Assembly (NCBI GenBank): GCA_000751835.1
Contig: CCMQ01000003.1
Location: 248,001 to 312,000 of the forward strand
Source: Necropsobacter rosorum
Lineage (GTDB): Bacteria; Pseudomonadota; Gammaproteobacteria; Enterobacterales; Pasteurellaceae
Length of the DNA stretch: 64,000 nt
Reading direction: 5' to 3'
Of this stretch, positions 8,936-21,190 are shown in pieces. Below the pieces are notes generated by a model. That model was not told the DNA's origin, searched no databases, and saw nothing but the letters and a program-made list of their open reading frames with translations. The translations under genes and the position numbers were made by a program. The first letter of the stretch is position 1. Each line of letters opens with the position of its first letter.

Positions 8936-9682
8936 ATGCAAAATTACCTGAATTACTTACTGCAATGGCTGGAACAGCAACGTCTGGACTACGGCGCGGC
9001 AGGCTATGTGGTCGGCATCAGCGGCGGCATTGATTCCGCCGTGGTCGCCCATTTATTAACCCGCTGCGCTGCTCCGGTACAGGGCTTAATTCTGCCTTCC
9101 GAAACCACCTCCGAACAGGATATTGCAGACGCCTATCTGGTCGCCGAAAGCGCCGGCTGCCCCGTGCTGGAAGTGCCGATTATCGACACCTACCGCACCT
9201 TTATGCAAACCATGCAGCCGCTGTTCAATGCACAGGCGGCGCGCCAAAACGTGATTGCCGGCAATCTGCAGGCACGTTTGCGCATGATTTCGCTGTATGC
9301 TTATGCGCAAAGCCATCAGGCAATCGTGGTCGGCACCGACAACGCGGCGGAATGGCTGACCGGCTATTTCACCAAATTCGGCGACGGCGGCGTGGATATT
9401 GCGCCGCTGCTGCGGCTGCGCAAAGAACAAGTGTATGAACTGGCCGCCCTGTTAAACGTGCCGTCCGAATTATTAGTGAAATCACCCAGTGCGGGCTTGT
9501 GGCAGGGACAAACCGACGAAGACGAAATGGGCGTCAGTTATCGTGATATCGATGCCTTTCTGCGCGGTGAAAACGTATCACCGCAGGCGCTGACACAAAT
9601 CGAATTCTGGCACCGACGCTCACACCACAAACGCCGCCTGCCGCCGGTACCGCAATCCGTTGAAGAGATTACGGCGGCATAA
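8936..9682 (+). CDS. nadE: Ammonia-dependent NAD synthetase
   Basis: Amidates nicotinate adenine dinucleotide to NAD with ATP. The 248-residue protein has the PP-loop SGGIDS (29-34), the GTDNAAEWLTGYFTKFGDGG block and SAGLWQGQTDE near the C-terminus. No glutaminase domain is present, so it should use ammonia. As the third gene of the cluster it completes nicotinate to NAD together with PncB and a NadD encoded elsewhere. AAGG lies upstream of the ATG. Confidence 0.95.
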   Translation: MQNYLNYLLQWLEQQRLDYGAAGYVVGISGGIDSAVVAHLLTRCAAPVQGLILPSETTSEQDIADAYLVAESAGCPVLEVPIIDTYRTFMQTMQPLFNAQAARQNVIAGNLQARLRMISLYAYAQSHQAIVVGTDNAAEWLTGYFTKFGDGGVDIAPLLRLRKEQVYELAALLNVPSELLVKSPSAGLWQGQTDEDEMGVSYRDIDAFLRGENVSPQALTQIEFWHRRSHHKRRLPPVPQSVEEITAA

Positions 9683-9706
9683 TCGCCTAAAACCCCGTAA
9701 AATCCG

Positions 9707-9756
9707 ACCGCACTTTGACTATGCCGATGCGAGGTAAAGCCAAAGTGCGGTTATTT
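9707..9756. terminator. Inverted uptake-signal pair between nadE and VirK-like gene
   Basis: ACCGCACTTTG and CAAAGTGCGGT form an 11-bp stem with a 23-nt spacer, followed on the plus strand by TATTTTA. It lies between the convergent ends of two genes; termination is likely but the T tract is imperfect. Confidence 0.6.
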
Positions 9757-10658
9757 TATGCCACGTTTTCGGCGGCAAAAAACTGCCGGATTTGCCGAGC
9801 CGTGCTGTCAAGCATGTCGTAGCGTTTGCGATACATGGAACGCTTTTTACTTGGAATCTCTGCCTCACTTTTACGCGCTAAAGTGCGCGGTAAAAGCCAG
9901 TAGCCGCGTTGCTTGTCATATACGCCGTGGTTTTCCTGCCAGAATGTGTCATAGTGAAACACTAATTTGCTCGAATCGTTCCAGCGGTATTTAGCCTGAT
10001 GTTTATGCGGAATGCCGCACAATTCGCAGCCTAATGTTTCGCTCAGCAGCTGAAAGGCGTGAATCAGCATAAACATCGGGCGGATGCCGTGTAAATTTTT
10101 GGTCGCCGCCCGAATGACCGCCTGCGCCTGCGCATAATGCGGCCCCTGAATGGAGGTAATCAACAGCGTGTTGTCCGGCAAAAAGGCGAAAGACGCATCA
10201 TAAATGCTCTCTTGACGGCGATCGATAATATTCAGTGAAAAAAAACCTTCGAACGGATCGATTTTGTTGATATTCAAATAAAGATCCAGCTCATCCGTCA
10301 ACGTAGCCAGCAACAGGCGTTCTTCCCGTATCAGGGATTGCGCCTTGGCGTAGGTAAATTTTTGTTCCGCCAGCGTGAAATTCGCGCTAATCGCATTTAG
10401 CCGCCGCTTGACGCCAAAACGCTTATCGCAGTATTTCGCCAGCAGCGTATTGATGCGGTAAGGAGAACGGGTGAACAGGGTTTCCCATAAGGGGTGGAGG
10501 TGTAAAAAATACATTAATTCCCGGCAATAACGGGCGTAAATGAACCGATAAAGGTGATAACGAAGATAACTGCGCAGCTTTTTCTGCCAGCGTTTTTCCG
10601 TAGGATACATTTCCGCAAACGTCGGAAAATGAGAAAGTTTATACATTTTATATACCAT
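9756..10658 (-). CDS. VirK/YbjX family protein (DUF535)
   Basis: About 300 residues of basic protein matching the VirK/YbjX (DUF535) family: the middle holds ESIYDASFAFLPDN, ITSIQGP and the C-terminal part GIPHKHQAKYRW and FWQENHG. Members have been linked to virulence-factor surface display (Shigella VirK) and antimicrobial peptide resistance (Salmonella), but the chemistry is unknown. Start is uncertain: three in-frame ATGs (10694, 10658, 10646) lack a clear ribosome site. No signal peptide is evident from the two downstream starts. Expressed alone. Confidence 0.78.
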   Translation of the reverse strand: MVYKMYKLSHFPTFAEMYPTEKRWQKKLRSYLRYHLYRFIYARYCRELMYFLHLHPLWETLFTRSPYRINTLLAKYCDKRFGVKRRLNAISANFTLAEQKFTYAKAQSLIREERLLLATLTDELDLYLNINKIDPFEGFFSLNIIDRRQESIYDASFAFLPDNTLLITSIQGPHYAQAQAVIRAATKNLHGIRPMFMLIHAFQLLSETLGCELCGIPHKHQAKYRWNDSSKLVFHYDTFWQENHGVYDKQRGYWLLPRTLARKSEAEIPSKKRSMYRKRYDMLDSTARQIRQFFAAENVA

Positions 10659-10969
10659 TAATACAAAAATATTAACGGCGGCGGATTGTAGCAAAAAATA
10701 ACCGCACTTTTAAGCCTAAAACTTGTTAATCGTCGAAAAAAAAGACAATTCCCGTTCAAATATTTAATGCTGTTAAATGGCAGGCTTCTTGAGATCTTAA
10801 AATTTAATCGCAATTCTCTCCTCTAAATTAGAATTTTATTTCAAAAATTTACATTACGTCGGCAAAAACGCAACCAAATTCAACACGAAGACTGATACCC
10901 TTTTTCGCGTAGTACAGGGGATATGCGATATCCGTTTAATAATCCATCCGTTGATAAGGAGAATTGATT
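10659..10969 (+). other. 311-bp intergenic region upstream of arcB
   Basis: AT-rich, no gene seen. An uptake signal (ACCGCACTT) is at about 10701. Around 10828-10845 the sequence TTAGAATTTTATTTCA resembles an ArgR half-operator pair (consensus TGAATWWWWATTCA with mismatches), fitting an arginine-pathway promoter, but the match is weak. AAGGAG at 10956-10961 is the arcB ribosome site. Confidence 0.35.
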
Positions 10970-11974
10970 ATGGCTTTTAATCTGAAAAACCGGCATCTGC
11001 TCAGTCTGGTCAACCATTCTGAACGCGAAATAAAATATCTGCTTGATTTATCAAGAGATCTGAAACGTGCGAAATACGCCGGTACCGAACAACAGAACCT
11101 GAAAGGCAAAAACATTGCGCTGATCTTTGAAAAAACCTCAACCCGTACCCGCTGCGCCTTTGAAGTCGCCGCCTATGATCAGGGCGCGCAAGTGACTTAT
11201 ATCGATCCGACTTCCTCTCAGATCGGGCATAAAGAAAGCATGAAAGATACCGCGCGCGTACTGGGGCGCATGTATGACGCCATTGAATACCGCGGTTTCA
11301 AACAAAGCGTGGTGGACGAGCTGGCGCAATATGCCGGCGTGCCGGTGTTTAACGGTCTGACCGATGAATTCCACCCGACCCAAATGCTGGCCGATGTGCT
11401 GACTATGATCGAACACTGCGACAAGCCGCTCGGCGAAATCAGCTATGTGTATATCGGCGATGCGCGCAACAATATGGGCAATTCCCTGCTGCTGATCGGC
11501 GCCAAACTGGGGATGGATGTGCGGGTGTGCGGGCCGAAAGCCTTATTGCCGGATGATGAGCTGGTCAGTTTATGTCAACAATTCGCGGCACAAAGCGGCG
11601 CCAGAATGACCGTTACCGACAATATCGATGAGGCGGTAAAAGGGGTGGATTTCGTGCATACCGATGTTTGGGTATCCATGGGCGAACCGCTGGACAGCTG
11701 GGGCGAACGCATTGATCTGTTAATGCCTTATCAGGTGACACCGGCGTTGATGCAACGCAGCGGCAATCCGAAGGTGAAATTTATGCACTGCCTGCCGGCA
11801 TTTCATAACAGCGAAACCAAAGTCGGTAAACAAATCGCAGAAAAATATCCGCAGCTGGCCAACGGCATTGAAGTGACCGAAGCGGTATTCGAATCACCGA
11901 TGAATATCGCCTTTGAACAGGCGGAAAACCGCATGCACACCATTAAAGCGGTGATGGTCGCCAGCTTAATTTAA
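10970..11974 (+). CDS. arcB: Ornithine carbamoyltransferase, catabolic type
   Basis: Interconverts citrulline plus phosphate with ornithine plus carbamoyl phosphate. The 334-residue protein has the carbamoyl-phosphate motif STRTR (57-61), FHPTQ, and the ornithine-site FMHCLPAFH. The neighbouring carbamate kinase gene, 13 bases downstream, shows that it belongs to the catabolic (fermentative) pathway. ATG at 10970 is chosen because AAGGAG sits 8 bases upstream; a TTG two codons earlier is less likely. No arginine deiminase gene is present in the cluster. Confidence 0.94.
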   Translation: MAFNLKNRHLLSLVNHSEREIKYLLDLSRDLKRAKYAGTEQQNLKGKNIALIFEKTSTRTRCAFEVAAYDQGAQVTYIDPTSSQIGHKESMKDTARVLGRMYDAIEYRGFKQSVVDELAQYAGVPVFNGLTDEFHPTQMLADVLTMIEHCDKPLGEISYVYIGDARNNMGNSLLLIGAKLGMDVRVCGPKALLPDDELVSLCQQFAAQSGARMTVTDNIDEAVKGVDFVHTDVWVSMGEPLDSWGERIDLLMPYQVTPALMQRSGNPKVKFMHCLPAFHNSETKVGKQIAEKYPQLANGIEVTEAVFESPMNIAFEQAENRMHTIKAVMVASLI

Positions 11975-11987
11975 CCGGAGGATCCGT

Positions 11988-12917
11988 ATGAGAATCGTTA
12001 TCGCTTTAGGCGGCAACGCGCTGCTGCGTCGCGGTGAGCCGTTATCCGCCGAAAATCAACGCCAGAATGTGCGTATTGCCTGTGAACAAATCGCTAAAAT
12101 TTATCCGAATAATGAACTGGTTATCACCCACGGCAACGGGCCGCAGGTCGGTTTGCTCGCCTTACAGGGCGCGGCTTATAAAGAGGTGTCCACTTATCCG
12201 CTGGATGTACTGGGGGCGGAATCCGTCGGGATGATCGGCTATATGATCCAACAGGAGCTGGGCAATCTGTTGCCGTTTGAAGCGCCGTTCGCCACGTTGC
12301 TGTCACAGGTTGAGGTGGACCCGAAAGATCCGGCGTTCAAAAAGCCGACCAAACCCATCGGCCCGGTTTACACCAAAGAAGAGGCGGAAAATCTGGCCAA
12401 GGAAAAAGGCTGGTCTATCGCGCAGGACGGTGACAAATACCGCCGCGTGGTGCCAAGTCCGTTGCCGAAACGTATTTTTGAAATCCGCCCGGTAAAATGG
12501 CTGCTGGAAAAAGGCAGTATCGTGATCTGCGCCGGAGGCGGCGGCATTCCGACTTATTATGACGAACAGGGCAATCTGCAAGGGGTTGAAGCGGTCATCG
12601 ATAAGGATCTCTGCTCCGCCCTGCTGGCGGAAAATCTGGATGCGGATCTGTTTATTATCGCCACCGACGTGTCTGCGGTTTTTGTGGATTGGGGCAAACC
12701 GAGCCAAAAAGCCATCGCCAAAGCCAATCCCGATGCCATCGAAAAACTGGCATTCGCCTCCGGTTCCATGGGGCCGAAAGTACAGGCGGCAGTCAATTTC
12801 GTGCGACATTCCGGACATGATGCCGTTATCGGCTCGCTGTCCGATATTGTCGAGATTGTGAAAGGTAAAGCGGGAACAAGGATAACCCCACAGGTATCCG
12901 AGATTGAATATGACTAA
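11988..12917 (+). CDS. arcC: Carbamate kinase
   Basis: Transfers phosphate from carbamoyl phosphate to ADP, giving ATP, ammonia and CO2. The 309-residue sequence begins with the nucleotide/carbamate motif ALGGNALL and has [17 protein letters not shown] and the C-terminal [13 protein letters not shown] of the family. It follows arcB at 13 bases behind GGAGGATCC, so both are translated from one message. A 7-bp hairpin (12930-12953) separates it from the transporter gene. Confidence 0.96.
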   Translation: MRIVIALGGNALLRRGEPLSAENQRQNVRIACEQIAKIYPNNELVITHGNGPQVGLLALQGAAYKEVSTYPLDVLGAESVGMIGYMIQQELGNLLPFEAPFATLLSQVEVDPKDPAFKKPTKPIGPVYTKEEAENLAKEKGWSIAQDGDKYRRVVPSPLPKRIFEIRPVKWLLEKGSIVICAGGGGIPTYYDEQGNLQGVEAVIDKDLCSALLAENLDADLFIIATDVSAVFVDWGKPSQKAIAKANPDAIEKLAFASGSMGPKVQAAVNFVRHSGHDAVIGSLSDIVEIVKGKAGTRITPQVSEIEYD

Positions 12918-12929
12918 TCCGCACCGCAA

Positions 12930-12953
12930 AGATGCGTCTGAACAGGCGCATCT
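12930..12953 (+). other. Hairpin in the arcC-transporter gap
   Basis: AGATGCG and CGCATCT pair across a 10-nt loop. No T run follows, so it is more likely a message-processing or stability element than a terminator. Confidence 0.4.
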
Positions 12954-12990
12954 CTGATTTTAACGTAAGCCGTATCACGAGGAGTTCATC

Positions 12991-14508
12991 ATGGGCACAA
13001 AGAAAACATTTAAATTTCCTACGGCATTTTCGATTTTATTTATTATTTTGATTATCGCCGTCGGACTGACCTGGATTATCCCGGCGGGTTCCTATTCTAA
13101 ACTGACTTACAATCCGTCCGCCGATAACTTTGTGGTTAAAACCTATCAGCAACCCGACCGGATTCTGCCCGCCACCACGGAATCACTGGACAAATTAAAT
13201 ATCAAAATAGCTTTAAGCAATTTCACCGAAGGCACCATTCGCAAACCGATCGCCATTCCCGGCTCTTATCAGCGGGTTGAACAAAACCCAAAAGGCATCA
13301 AAGATATCACTATCAGCATGGTAGAAGGCACCATTGAAGCGGCCGATGTGATGGTGTTTATCTTCGTACTCGGCGGAATGATTGGTGTAATCAACAAAAC
13401 CGGCGCCTTTAATGCCGGACTCAGTGCACTGGCCAAACGTACCAAAGGTAACGAATTTCTGATTGTGTTCAGCGTCTGCGTATTAATGGCTATCGGCGGT
13501 ACCACCTGCGGCATTGAAGAAGAGGCGGTGGCGTTCTACCCGATACTGGTGCCGGTATTTTTGGCCTTGGGCTATGATGCCATTGTCTGCGTCGGGGCGA
13601 TTTTTCTGGCCTCTTCCATGGGCACCGCCTTTTCCACCGTCAACCCGTTTTCCGTGGTAATCGCCTCGAATGCCGCCGGCATTCAGTTTACCGAAGGCAT
13701 CACCTTCCGTTTTATCGGATTAATCTTAGGTTCCGCCTGCGTGATCAGTTATATGTACTGGTATTGTAAAAAAATCAAAGCGGACGCCAGTTTTTCCTAC
13801 ACCTATGATGATCGGGAAGAATTTTACAACCGCTACATGCACAATTACGATCCGTCCACCGAACTGCAATTCAGCGCTAGAAGAAAAATTATTCTCGGTA
13901 TTTTCTGCATTGCCTTTCCGATTATGATCTGGGGCGTTATGGCGGGCGGCTGGTGGTTCCCGCAAATGGCGGCATCGTTCCTGACGCTGACGATCATCAT
14001 CATGTTTATTTCCGGCTTATCAGAACAGGATATTATCGACTCCTTTACCCGCGGCGCCTCGGAATTGGTCGGCGTTTCGCTGATTATCGGGCTGGCGCGC
14101 GGCGTGAATCTGGTGCTGGATGAAGGCATGATTTCCGATACCATTCTGGCTTATATGTCCGACATTGTCGCCGGCATGCCGACCACCATTTTTATTCTGA
14201 CTCAGCTGGTGATTTTTATCATCCTGGGCTTGTTCGTGCCGTCTTCATCCGGCCTTGCCGTATTGTCGATGCCGATTATGGCGCCGTTGGCCGATGCGGT
14301 CGGGATTCCGCGTCATATCGTGGTTTCCGCCTATAACTGGGGGCAATATGCCATGCTGTTCCTTGCACCGACCGGTCTGGTGCTGGTTACGCTGCAAATG
14401 CTGCATATTCCGTTCGACAGATGGGTAAAATTCGTACTGCCGATGATCGGCGCGCTACTGGTAATCGGTTCCGCGTTACTCGTCATTCAGGTGCAAATGT
14501 ACGCCTAA
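12991..14508 (+). CDS. YfcC/ArcD-like C4-dicarboxylate-carrier-family transporter (putative arginine/ornithine or citrulline exchanger)
   Basis: A 505-residue membrane protein with about twelve hydrophobic segments and the YfcC family hallmarks: N-terminal PTAFSILFIILI and WIIPAGSY, GGTTCGIEEEAVAFYP, STVNPFSVVIASNAAG and VPSSSGLAVLSMPIMAPL. Family members are annotated as basic amino-acid antiporters; beside arcB-arcC it probably exchanges ornithine for arginine or citrulline. The substrate is inference. GAGG precedes the ATG, and a strong hairpin follows. Confidence 0.82.
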   Translation: MGTKKTFKFPTAFSILFIILIIAVGLTWIIPAGSYSKLTYNPSADNFVVKTYQQPDRILPATTESLDKLNIKIALSNFTEGTIRKPIAIPGSYQRVEQNPKGIKDITISMVEGTIEAADVMVFIFVLGGMIGVINKTGAFNAGLSALAKRTKGNEFLIVFSVCVLMAIGGTTCGIEEEAVAFYPILVPVFLALGYDAIVCVGAIFLASSMGTAFSTVNPFSVVIASNAAGIQFTEGITFRFIGLILGSACVISYMYWYCKKIKADASFSYTYDDREEFYNRYMHNYDPSTELQFSARRKIILGIFCIAFPIMIWGVMAGGWWFPQMAASFLTLTIIIMFISGLSEQDIIDSFTRGASELVGVSLIIGLARGVNLVLDEGMISDTILAYMSDIVAGMPTTIFILTQLVIFIILGLFVPSSSGLAVLSMPIMAPLADAVGIPRHIVVSAYNWGQYAMLFLAPTGLVLVTLQMLHIPFDRWVKFVLPMIGALLVIGSALLVIQVQMYA

Positions 14509-14522
14509 GCCCTGTAATATGA

Positions 14523-14561
14523 ACAGGTTACTTTGTATATCGGACAATCAAAGTAACCTGT
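14523..14561 (+). terminator. Hairpin ending the arcBC-transporter operon
   Basis: ACAGGTTACTTTG pairs with CAAAGTAACCTGT (13 bp, 13-nt loop). The following sequence is C/T rich rather than a pure T run, so termination efficiency is uncertain. Confidence 0.6.
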
Positions 14562-14684
14562 CCGTCCCTTAATTTTATATAATCAAGCAACCTTACCATA
14601 ACAATATGAATTCAGCATAACCCGTTTCAGAAATGGATTTTTCCTATCCTTTATAGGGAAAGCACGATTTGAGGAGGAAAACAT

Positions 14685-15152
14685 ATGGCCAATAAAATAT
14701 TGGATAACATTAATACCAGAATTTTACGCGCCTTACAGCAAAACGGTCGTTTACAGAATAATGAACTGGCACAGGAAGTCGGGCTATCCAATTCCGCCTG
14801 CCTAAGACGCGTCAACCTGCTGGAACAAAACGGATTCATCAACAAATACACGGCAATCCTCGATCCGAAAAAACTCAACTGCGGCCTGACCGTCTATGCG
14901 CTGGGCTCCTTTTTCGAGGAAGACGTTAAACAGCGGGAAAGGTTTATGTTCGAAATGAAACTGATTCCGCAAATCACCGAATGTCATTTAATGGCGGGTG
15001 ATTACGACTTTATCCTGAAACTGCAGGTTGCCGATCTGGATGAATTTTATACCTGCAAAAAGAAATATCTCACCAAAGAACTCGGCATAAAAAATCTGAA
15101 AACCGAGATCATTCTCAAAACCGTCAAAAACACCACTGAACTGCCGCTCTAG
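14685..15152 (+). CDS. Lrp/AsnC family transcriptional regulator
   Basis: A 155-residue regulator: winged helix at residues 1-60 (LDNINTRILRALQQNGRLQNNELAQEVGLS is the canonical N-terminus) and a C-terminal RAM effector-binding domain with the VxGDYDFxLKL strand around residue 105. GAGGAGG precedes the ATG. Lying between the arcBC-transporter operon and convergent argG, it may sense an amino acid of the arginine/ornithine/citrulline pool; that is inference. An inverted repeat TTTCC...GGGAAA upstream (14639-14662) could be its own operator. Confidence 0.88.
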   Translation: MANKILDNINTRILRALQQNGRLQNNELAQEVGLSNSACLRRVNLLEQNGFINKYTAILDPKKLNCGLTVYALGSFFEEDVKQRERFMFEMKLIPQITECHLMAGDYDFILKLQVADLDEFYTCKKKYLTKELGIKNLKTEIILKTVKNTTELPL

Positions 15153-15206
15153 CCCGCTTTTACCGTTATCATGCGCCCGGCATCATCGGGATTTATGCAA
15201 AAAAAC

Positions 15207-15251
15207 GACCGCACTTTTATCGCCGGCCTGAGCATCGGCAAAAGTGCGGTC
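15207..15251. terminator. Inverted uptake-signal terminator between the Lrp-type gene and argG
   Basis: GACCGCACTTTT pairs with AAAAGTGCGGTC (12 bp, 21-nt spacer) between two convergent genes. Confidence 0.65.
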
Positions 15252-15272
15252 AAAATATCGATAGTTTTTGCT

Positions 15273-17532
<2,260 letters not shown>

Positions 17533-17555
17533 AATACCTCAATGAAATTACACGA

Positions 17556-17592
17556 AAGTGCGGTCGATTCTAGCGCAAAATCCACCGCACTT
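17556..17592. repeat. Inverted uptake-signal pair between purC and the YeeZ-type gene
   Basis: AAGTGCGGT (17556-17564) and ACCGCACTT (17584-17592) face each other in the short gap after purC; they can form a hairpin that would end purC transcription. Confidence 0.55.
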
Positions 17593-17605
17593 GGAAAAAA
17601 TTTCG

Positions 17606-18466
17606 CTATTTGGTTAATAAATCCAAGGCTTCTTGATATTTATCAACCGTTTTACGGATAACCTCGGCGGGCACTCTCGGTGCCGGCGGCTGTTTGTTCC
17701 AGCCGCTTTGTTCCAGCCAGTCACGCACGAACTGTTTGTCAAAAGACGGCGGATTGGTGCCCTCGCGATAAGTCTGCACCGACCAGAAACGGCTGGAATC
17801 CGGGGTCAGCACTTCGTCCATCAGGGTCAGCACGCCGTTTTCATTCAGCCCGAACTCGAACTTGGTATCGCAGATAATAATGCCCTTGCTCAGCGCATAT
17901 TCCGCCGCCGCACAATAAAGGGCGATGGCTTTTTCTCTCACCTGCGCCGCCAGTTGCGCACCGATCAGTGCTTCGCATTGCGCATAGCTGATATTAATAT
18001 CGTGATTGCCCACCTCTTCCTTGCTCGACGGGGTGAAAATCGGCTGCGGCAGTTTACTCGCCTCCACCAGCCCCGGCGGCAGTTCCAGCCCGCAAATGGT
18101 GCCGGTTTGTTGATAATCTTTTAAACCGCTGCCGGTCAGATAGCCGCGCACGATAGATTCGATTTTAATCGGTTTCAACCGTTTTACCACCACCGCTCTG
18201 TTCTTCACCGCATCCGCCTCGGCTTGCGGCAGCACATCATAAACGGTTTCGCCGGTGAAATGATTCGGCATAATCGGCGCCAGTTTGTGAAACCAGAAAT
18301 TGGAAATCTGGGTCAGAATTTCGCCTTTGCGCGGAATCGGATCGTCTAAAATCACATCAAATGCGGATAAACGATCCGTCGCCACCATCAACATACGCTT
18401 ATCGTCAATCTCATACAGATCGCGCACTTTACCGGAATAAATTTTTTTAAGGCTGAGTTGTGTCAT
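17606..18466 (-). CDS. purC: Phosphoribosylaminoimidazole-succinocarboxamide synthase
   Basis: Condenses CAIR with aspartate using ATP to give SAICAR in purine synthesis. The 286-residue sequence is the longer type, with YSGKVRDLYE at the start, ATDRLSAFDV, ESIVRGYLTGSG and the aspartate-site motif DTKFEFG, DEVLTPDSSRFW. A PurR-like operator lies 64 bases upstream of the ATG. An inverted uptake-signal pair follows the gene. Confidence 0.96.
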   Translation of the reverse strand: MTQLSLKKIYSGKVRDLYEIDDKRMLMVATDRLSAFDVILDDPIPRKGEILTQISNFWFHKLAPIMPNHFTGETVYDVLPQAEADAVKNRAVVVKRLKPIKIESIVRGYLTGSGLKDYQQTGTICGLELPPGLVEASKLPQPIFTPSSKEEVGNHDINISYAQCEALIGAQLAAQVREKAIALYCAAAEYALSKGIIICDTKFEFGLNENGVLTLMDEVLTPDSSRFWSVQTYREGTNPPSFDKQFVRDWLEQSGWNKQPPAPRVPAEVIRKTVDKYQEALDLLTK

Positions 18467-18529
18467 TGGCTATACCTTTTTGGTTATACGAAAAATCGGC
18501 GCCTATTGTACCGCACTTTTTTCACTTTT

Positions 18530-18545
18530 GCGCAAACGATTACTT
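18530..18545 (-). promoter_or_regulatory. PurR-like operator of purC
   Basis: GCGCAAACGATTACTT matches the PurR consensus ANGCAANCGNTTNCNT at every fixed position except the first. Confidence 0.65.
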
Positions 18546-18658
18546 TTTTTCTTAGGTTGGCGGCGGATGCCAAACTCAATGTCCTATCATATTGCACCAA
18601 ACCCGATTTTCGGCGACAATACGAGCCAATTTTTTACACTGAACAGAAATAAATTACG

Positions 18659-20239
18659 ATGTCATATCCGGAACAGGTCAATAAACGTCGCACGTTTGCG
18701 ATTATCTCTCACCCCGACGCGGGTAAAACCACCATCACCGAAAAAGTGCTGCTGTACGGACAGGCGATTCAAACCGCCGGTTCGGTCAAAGGCAAAGGCG
18801 CCAGCCAGCATGCGAAATCCGACTGGATGGAAATGGAAAAACAACGCGGAATTTCCATTACCACTTCCGTGATGCAGTTTCCTTATCATCATTGTCTGGT
18901 CAATCTGCTGGATACGCCGGGACACGAGGATTTCTCGGAAGATACCTACCGCACGTTAACCGCGGTGGACAGCTGCCTGATGGTGATCGACAGCGCCAAA
19001 GGGGTGGAAGAACGTACCATCAAGCTGATGGAAGTCACCCGCCTGCGCGACACGCCGATTCTGACCTTTATGAACAAGCTCGACCGCGACATTCGCGATC
19101 CGATGGAACTGCTCGACGAAGTGGAAAACGTGCTGAACATTCGCTGTGCGCCCATCACTTGGCCTATCGGCTGCGGGAAATTGTTTAAAGGGGTGTATCA
19201 TTTATATAAAGACGAAACCTATCTGTACCAAAGCGGACAAGGGCATACCATTCAGCCGGTGCGCATCGTCAAAGGGCTGCACAATCCGCAACTGGACAGC
19301 GCGGTCGGCGACGACTTGGCGGCACAGCTGCGTGATGAGCTGGAACTGGTGCAAGGCGCTTCTAACGAATTTGACTTACCGGCCTTTCTGAACGGTGAAC
19401 TGACGCCGGTCTTTTTCGGCACGGCGCTGGGCAATTTCGGCGTGGATCATATGCTGGACGGATTGACCGAATGGGCACCGATCCCGCAGGCGCGTCAAGC
19501 GGATACCCGTTTGGTGGAAAGTGCGGAGGAAAAACTGACCGGTTTCGTATTCAAAATTCAGGCCAATATGGATCCGAAACACCGCGATCGCGTCGCCTTT
19601 ATGCGCATCGTGTCCGGCAAATACGAAAAAGGCATGAAACTGCGCCATGTGCGCATCGGCAAAGAGGTGGCGATTTCCGACGCGCTGACCTTTATGGCGG
19701 GCGACCGCACTCAGGCGGAAGAAGCCTATGCCGGCGATATTATCGGCCTGCATAATCACGGCACCATTCAAATCGGCGATACCTTTACCCAGGGCGAAGA
19801 GCTGAAATTTACCGGTATTCCGAATTTCGCGCCGGAATTATTCCGCCGCATTCGCCTGAAAGATCCGTTAAAACAGAAACAATTGTTAAAAGGTCTGGTA
19901 CAGCTTTCCGAGGAAGGCGCGGTGCAGGTGTTCCGCCCGGTCGCCAATAACGATCTTATCGTCGGGGCGGTCGGCGTGCTACAGTTTGACGTCGTGGTTT
20001 CCCGCCTGAAAACCGAATACAGCGTAGAAGCGATTTATGAAACGGTGAACGTCGCCACCGCCCGTTGGGTGGAATGCGGTGATGCGAAAAAATTCGAAGA
20101 ATTCAAACGCAAAAACGAACAGCATCTGGCTTTAGACGGCGGCGATAATTTAACCTATATCGCGCCGACTATGGTGAATCTGAATCTGACGCAGGAACGT
20201 TATCCCGACGTCACCTTCTTTAAAACCAGAGAACATTAA
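18659..20239 (+). CDS. prfC: Peptide chain release factor 3
   Basis: GTPase that removes RF1/RF2 from the ribosome after termination. The 526-residue protein begins with the G1 loop SHPDAGKTT (17-25), then G2/G3 ([18 protein letters not shown]) and NKLDRD as G4. The EF-G-like domain II/III sequence and length are those of E. coli RF3. The ATG follows an A-rich leader without a strong ribosome site. Terminator immediately after. Confidence 0.97.
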   Translation: MSYPEQVNKRRTFAIISHPDAGKTTITEKVLLYGQAIQTAGSVKGKGASQHAKSDWMEMEKQRGISITTSVMQFPYHHCLVNLLDTPGHEDFSEDTYRTLTAVDSCLMVIDSAKGVEERTIKLMEVTRLRDTPILTFMNKLDRDIRDPMELLDEVENVLNIRCAPITWPIGCGKLFKGVYHLYKDETYLYQSGQGHTIQPVRIVKGLHNPQLDSAVGDDLAAQLRDELELVQGASNEFDLPAFLNGELTPVFFGTALGNFGVDHMLDGLTEWAPIPQARQADTRLVESAEEKLTGFVFKIQANMDPKHRDRVAFMRIVSGKYEKGMKLRHVRIGKEVAISDALTFMAGDRTQAEEAYAGDIIGLHNHGTIQIGDTFTQGEELKFTGIPNFAPELFRRIRLKDPLKQKQLLKGLVQLSEEGAVQVFRPVANNDLIVGAVGVLQFDVVVSRLKTEYSVEAIYETVNVATARWVECGDAKKFEEFKRKNEQHLALDGGDNLTYIAPTMVNLNLTQERYPDVTFFKTREH

Positions 20240-20246
20240 TCCGCAA

Positions 20247-20268
20247 CGGGCGATTTGCCCGTTTTTTT
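20247..20268 (+). terminator. Rho-independent terminator of prfC
   Basis: CGGGC-GATTT-GCCCG followed by seven T, beginning 7 bases after the stop codon. Confidence 0.88.
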
Positions 20269-20359
20269 CACCGCACTTTTCAGTTGCGGAAAACGCACCA
20301 CGACAAACAACAAGATACCGGCTTGCCGACAGGCGGGCTCTCAATCAAAGGGGTAATTT

Positions 20360-21067
20360 ATGCAATTAAAACGTCACATCATCACCATCGCTTTCATCGC
20401 CGCCGTTTCCGGCGCCGCCAGCGCCGTGCCGAAAGAACCTTATACTCAAGAAGGTACAAATGCGCGCATGCTGGAACAGCAGGCAGCGATAAAATGGGTG
20501 TCTGTTGAACAGATCCAAGAAAGCATCAAAGATCTGCCGCCGATGAATGTCAGCTTTGACATTGACGATACGGTCGCCGCCACCAGCGGCTGCTTCTACT
20601 ACGGCAAACAAAAATATTCGCCGCAGGATTTCAGCTATTTGAAAAATCAGGATTTTTGGGATGAAATCAATGCCGGTTGCGATAAATACAGCATACCGAA
20701 AGACGTGGCGAAAGCATTGATCAACATGCATCAGGCGCGCGGCGATCAAATCTACCTGATTACCGGACGTACCGCCGGCAAAGATGATCAGGTAACGCCG
20801 ATTCTGGCAAAAGCCTTGGATATCAAAAACATGCAGCCGGTCAATTTTATGGGCGGCAAAGCGCACAGCACCAAATATGACAAAACTCCGGCAATCATCG
20901 AACATAAAATCAGCATTCACTACGGCGACAGCGATGATGATATTTTAGCCGCCAAAGAGGCGGGCATCCGCGGCATTCGCGTATTAAGAGCGGCGAACTC
21001 CACCTACCTGCCGCTCCCGCAAGCCGGCGGTTACGGCGAAGAAGTAATTATTAACTCCGCCTATTAA
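20360..21067 (+). CDS. aphA: Class B acid phosphatase AphA
   Basis: Periplasmic non-specific phosphomonoesterase/phosphotransferase of the HAD (DDDD) superfamily. Signal peptide at 1-22 ending in ASA; motif 1 FDIDDTV at 66-72 gives the nucleophile D67 and acid D69; ITGRTAGK and HYGDSDDDI supply motifs 2 and 4. The 235-residue length is normal. It closely follows the H. influenzae AphA sequence. Such surface phosphatases can strip phosphate from nucleotides, including nicotinamide nucleotides, before uptake; that use here is inference. AAGG ribosome site is seen. Confidence 0.95.
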   Translation: MQLKRHIITIAFIAAVSGAASAVPKEPYTQEGTNARMLEQQAAIKWVSVEQIQESIKDLPPMNVSFDIDDTVAATSGCFYYGKQKYSPQDFSYLKNQDFWDEINAGCDKYSIPKDVAKALINMHQARGDQIYLITGRTAGKDDQVTPILAKALDIKNMQPVNFMGGKAHSTKYDKTPAIIEHKISIHYGDSDDDILAAKEAGIRGIRVLRAANSTYLPLPQAGGYGEEVIINSAY

Positions 21068-21190
21068 ACCCGCTTTGCAAAACGCACGCCGTACCGAAAC
21101 GCGGATTATGCCGGTACGGCCTCTGAAACCGCAACGACATTATCGGGTTGATCAACCGACCAAATTGGGCATACAGGCTCTGAAATTATG

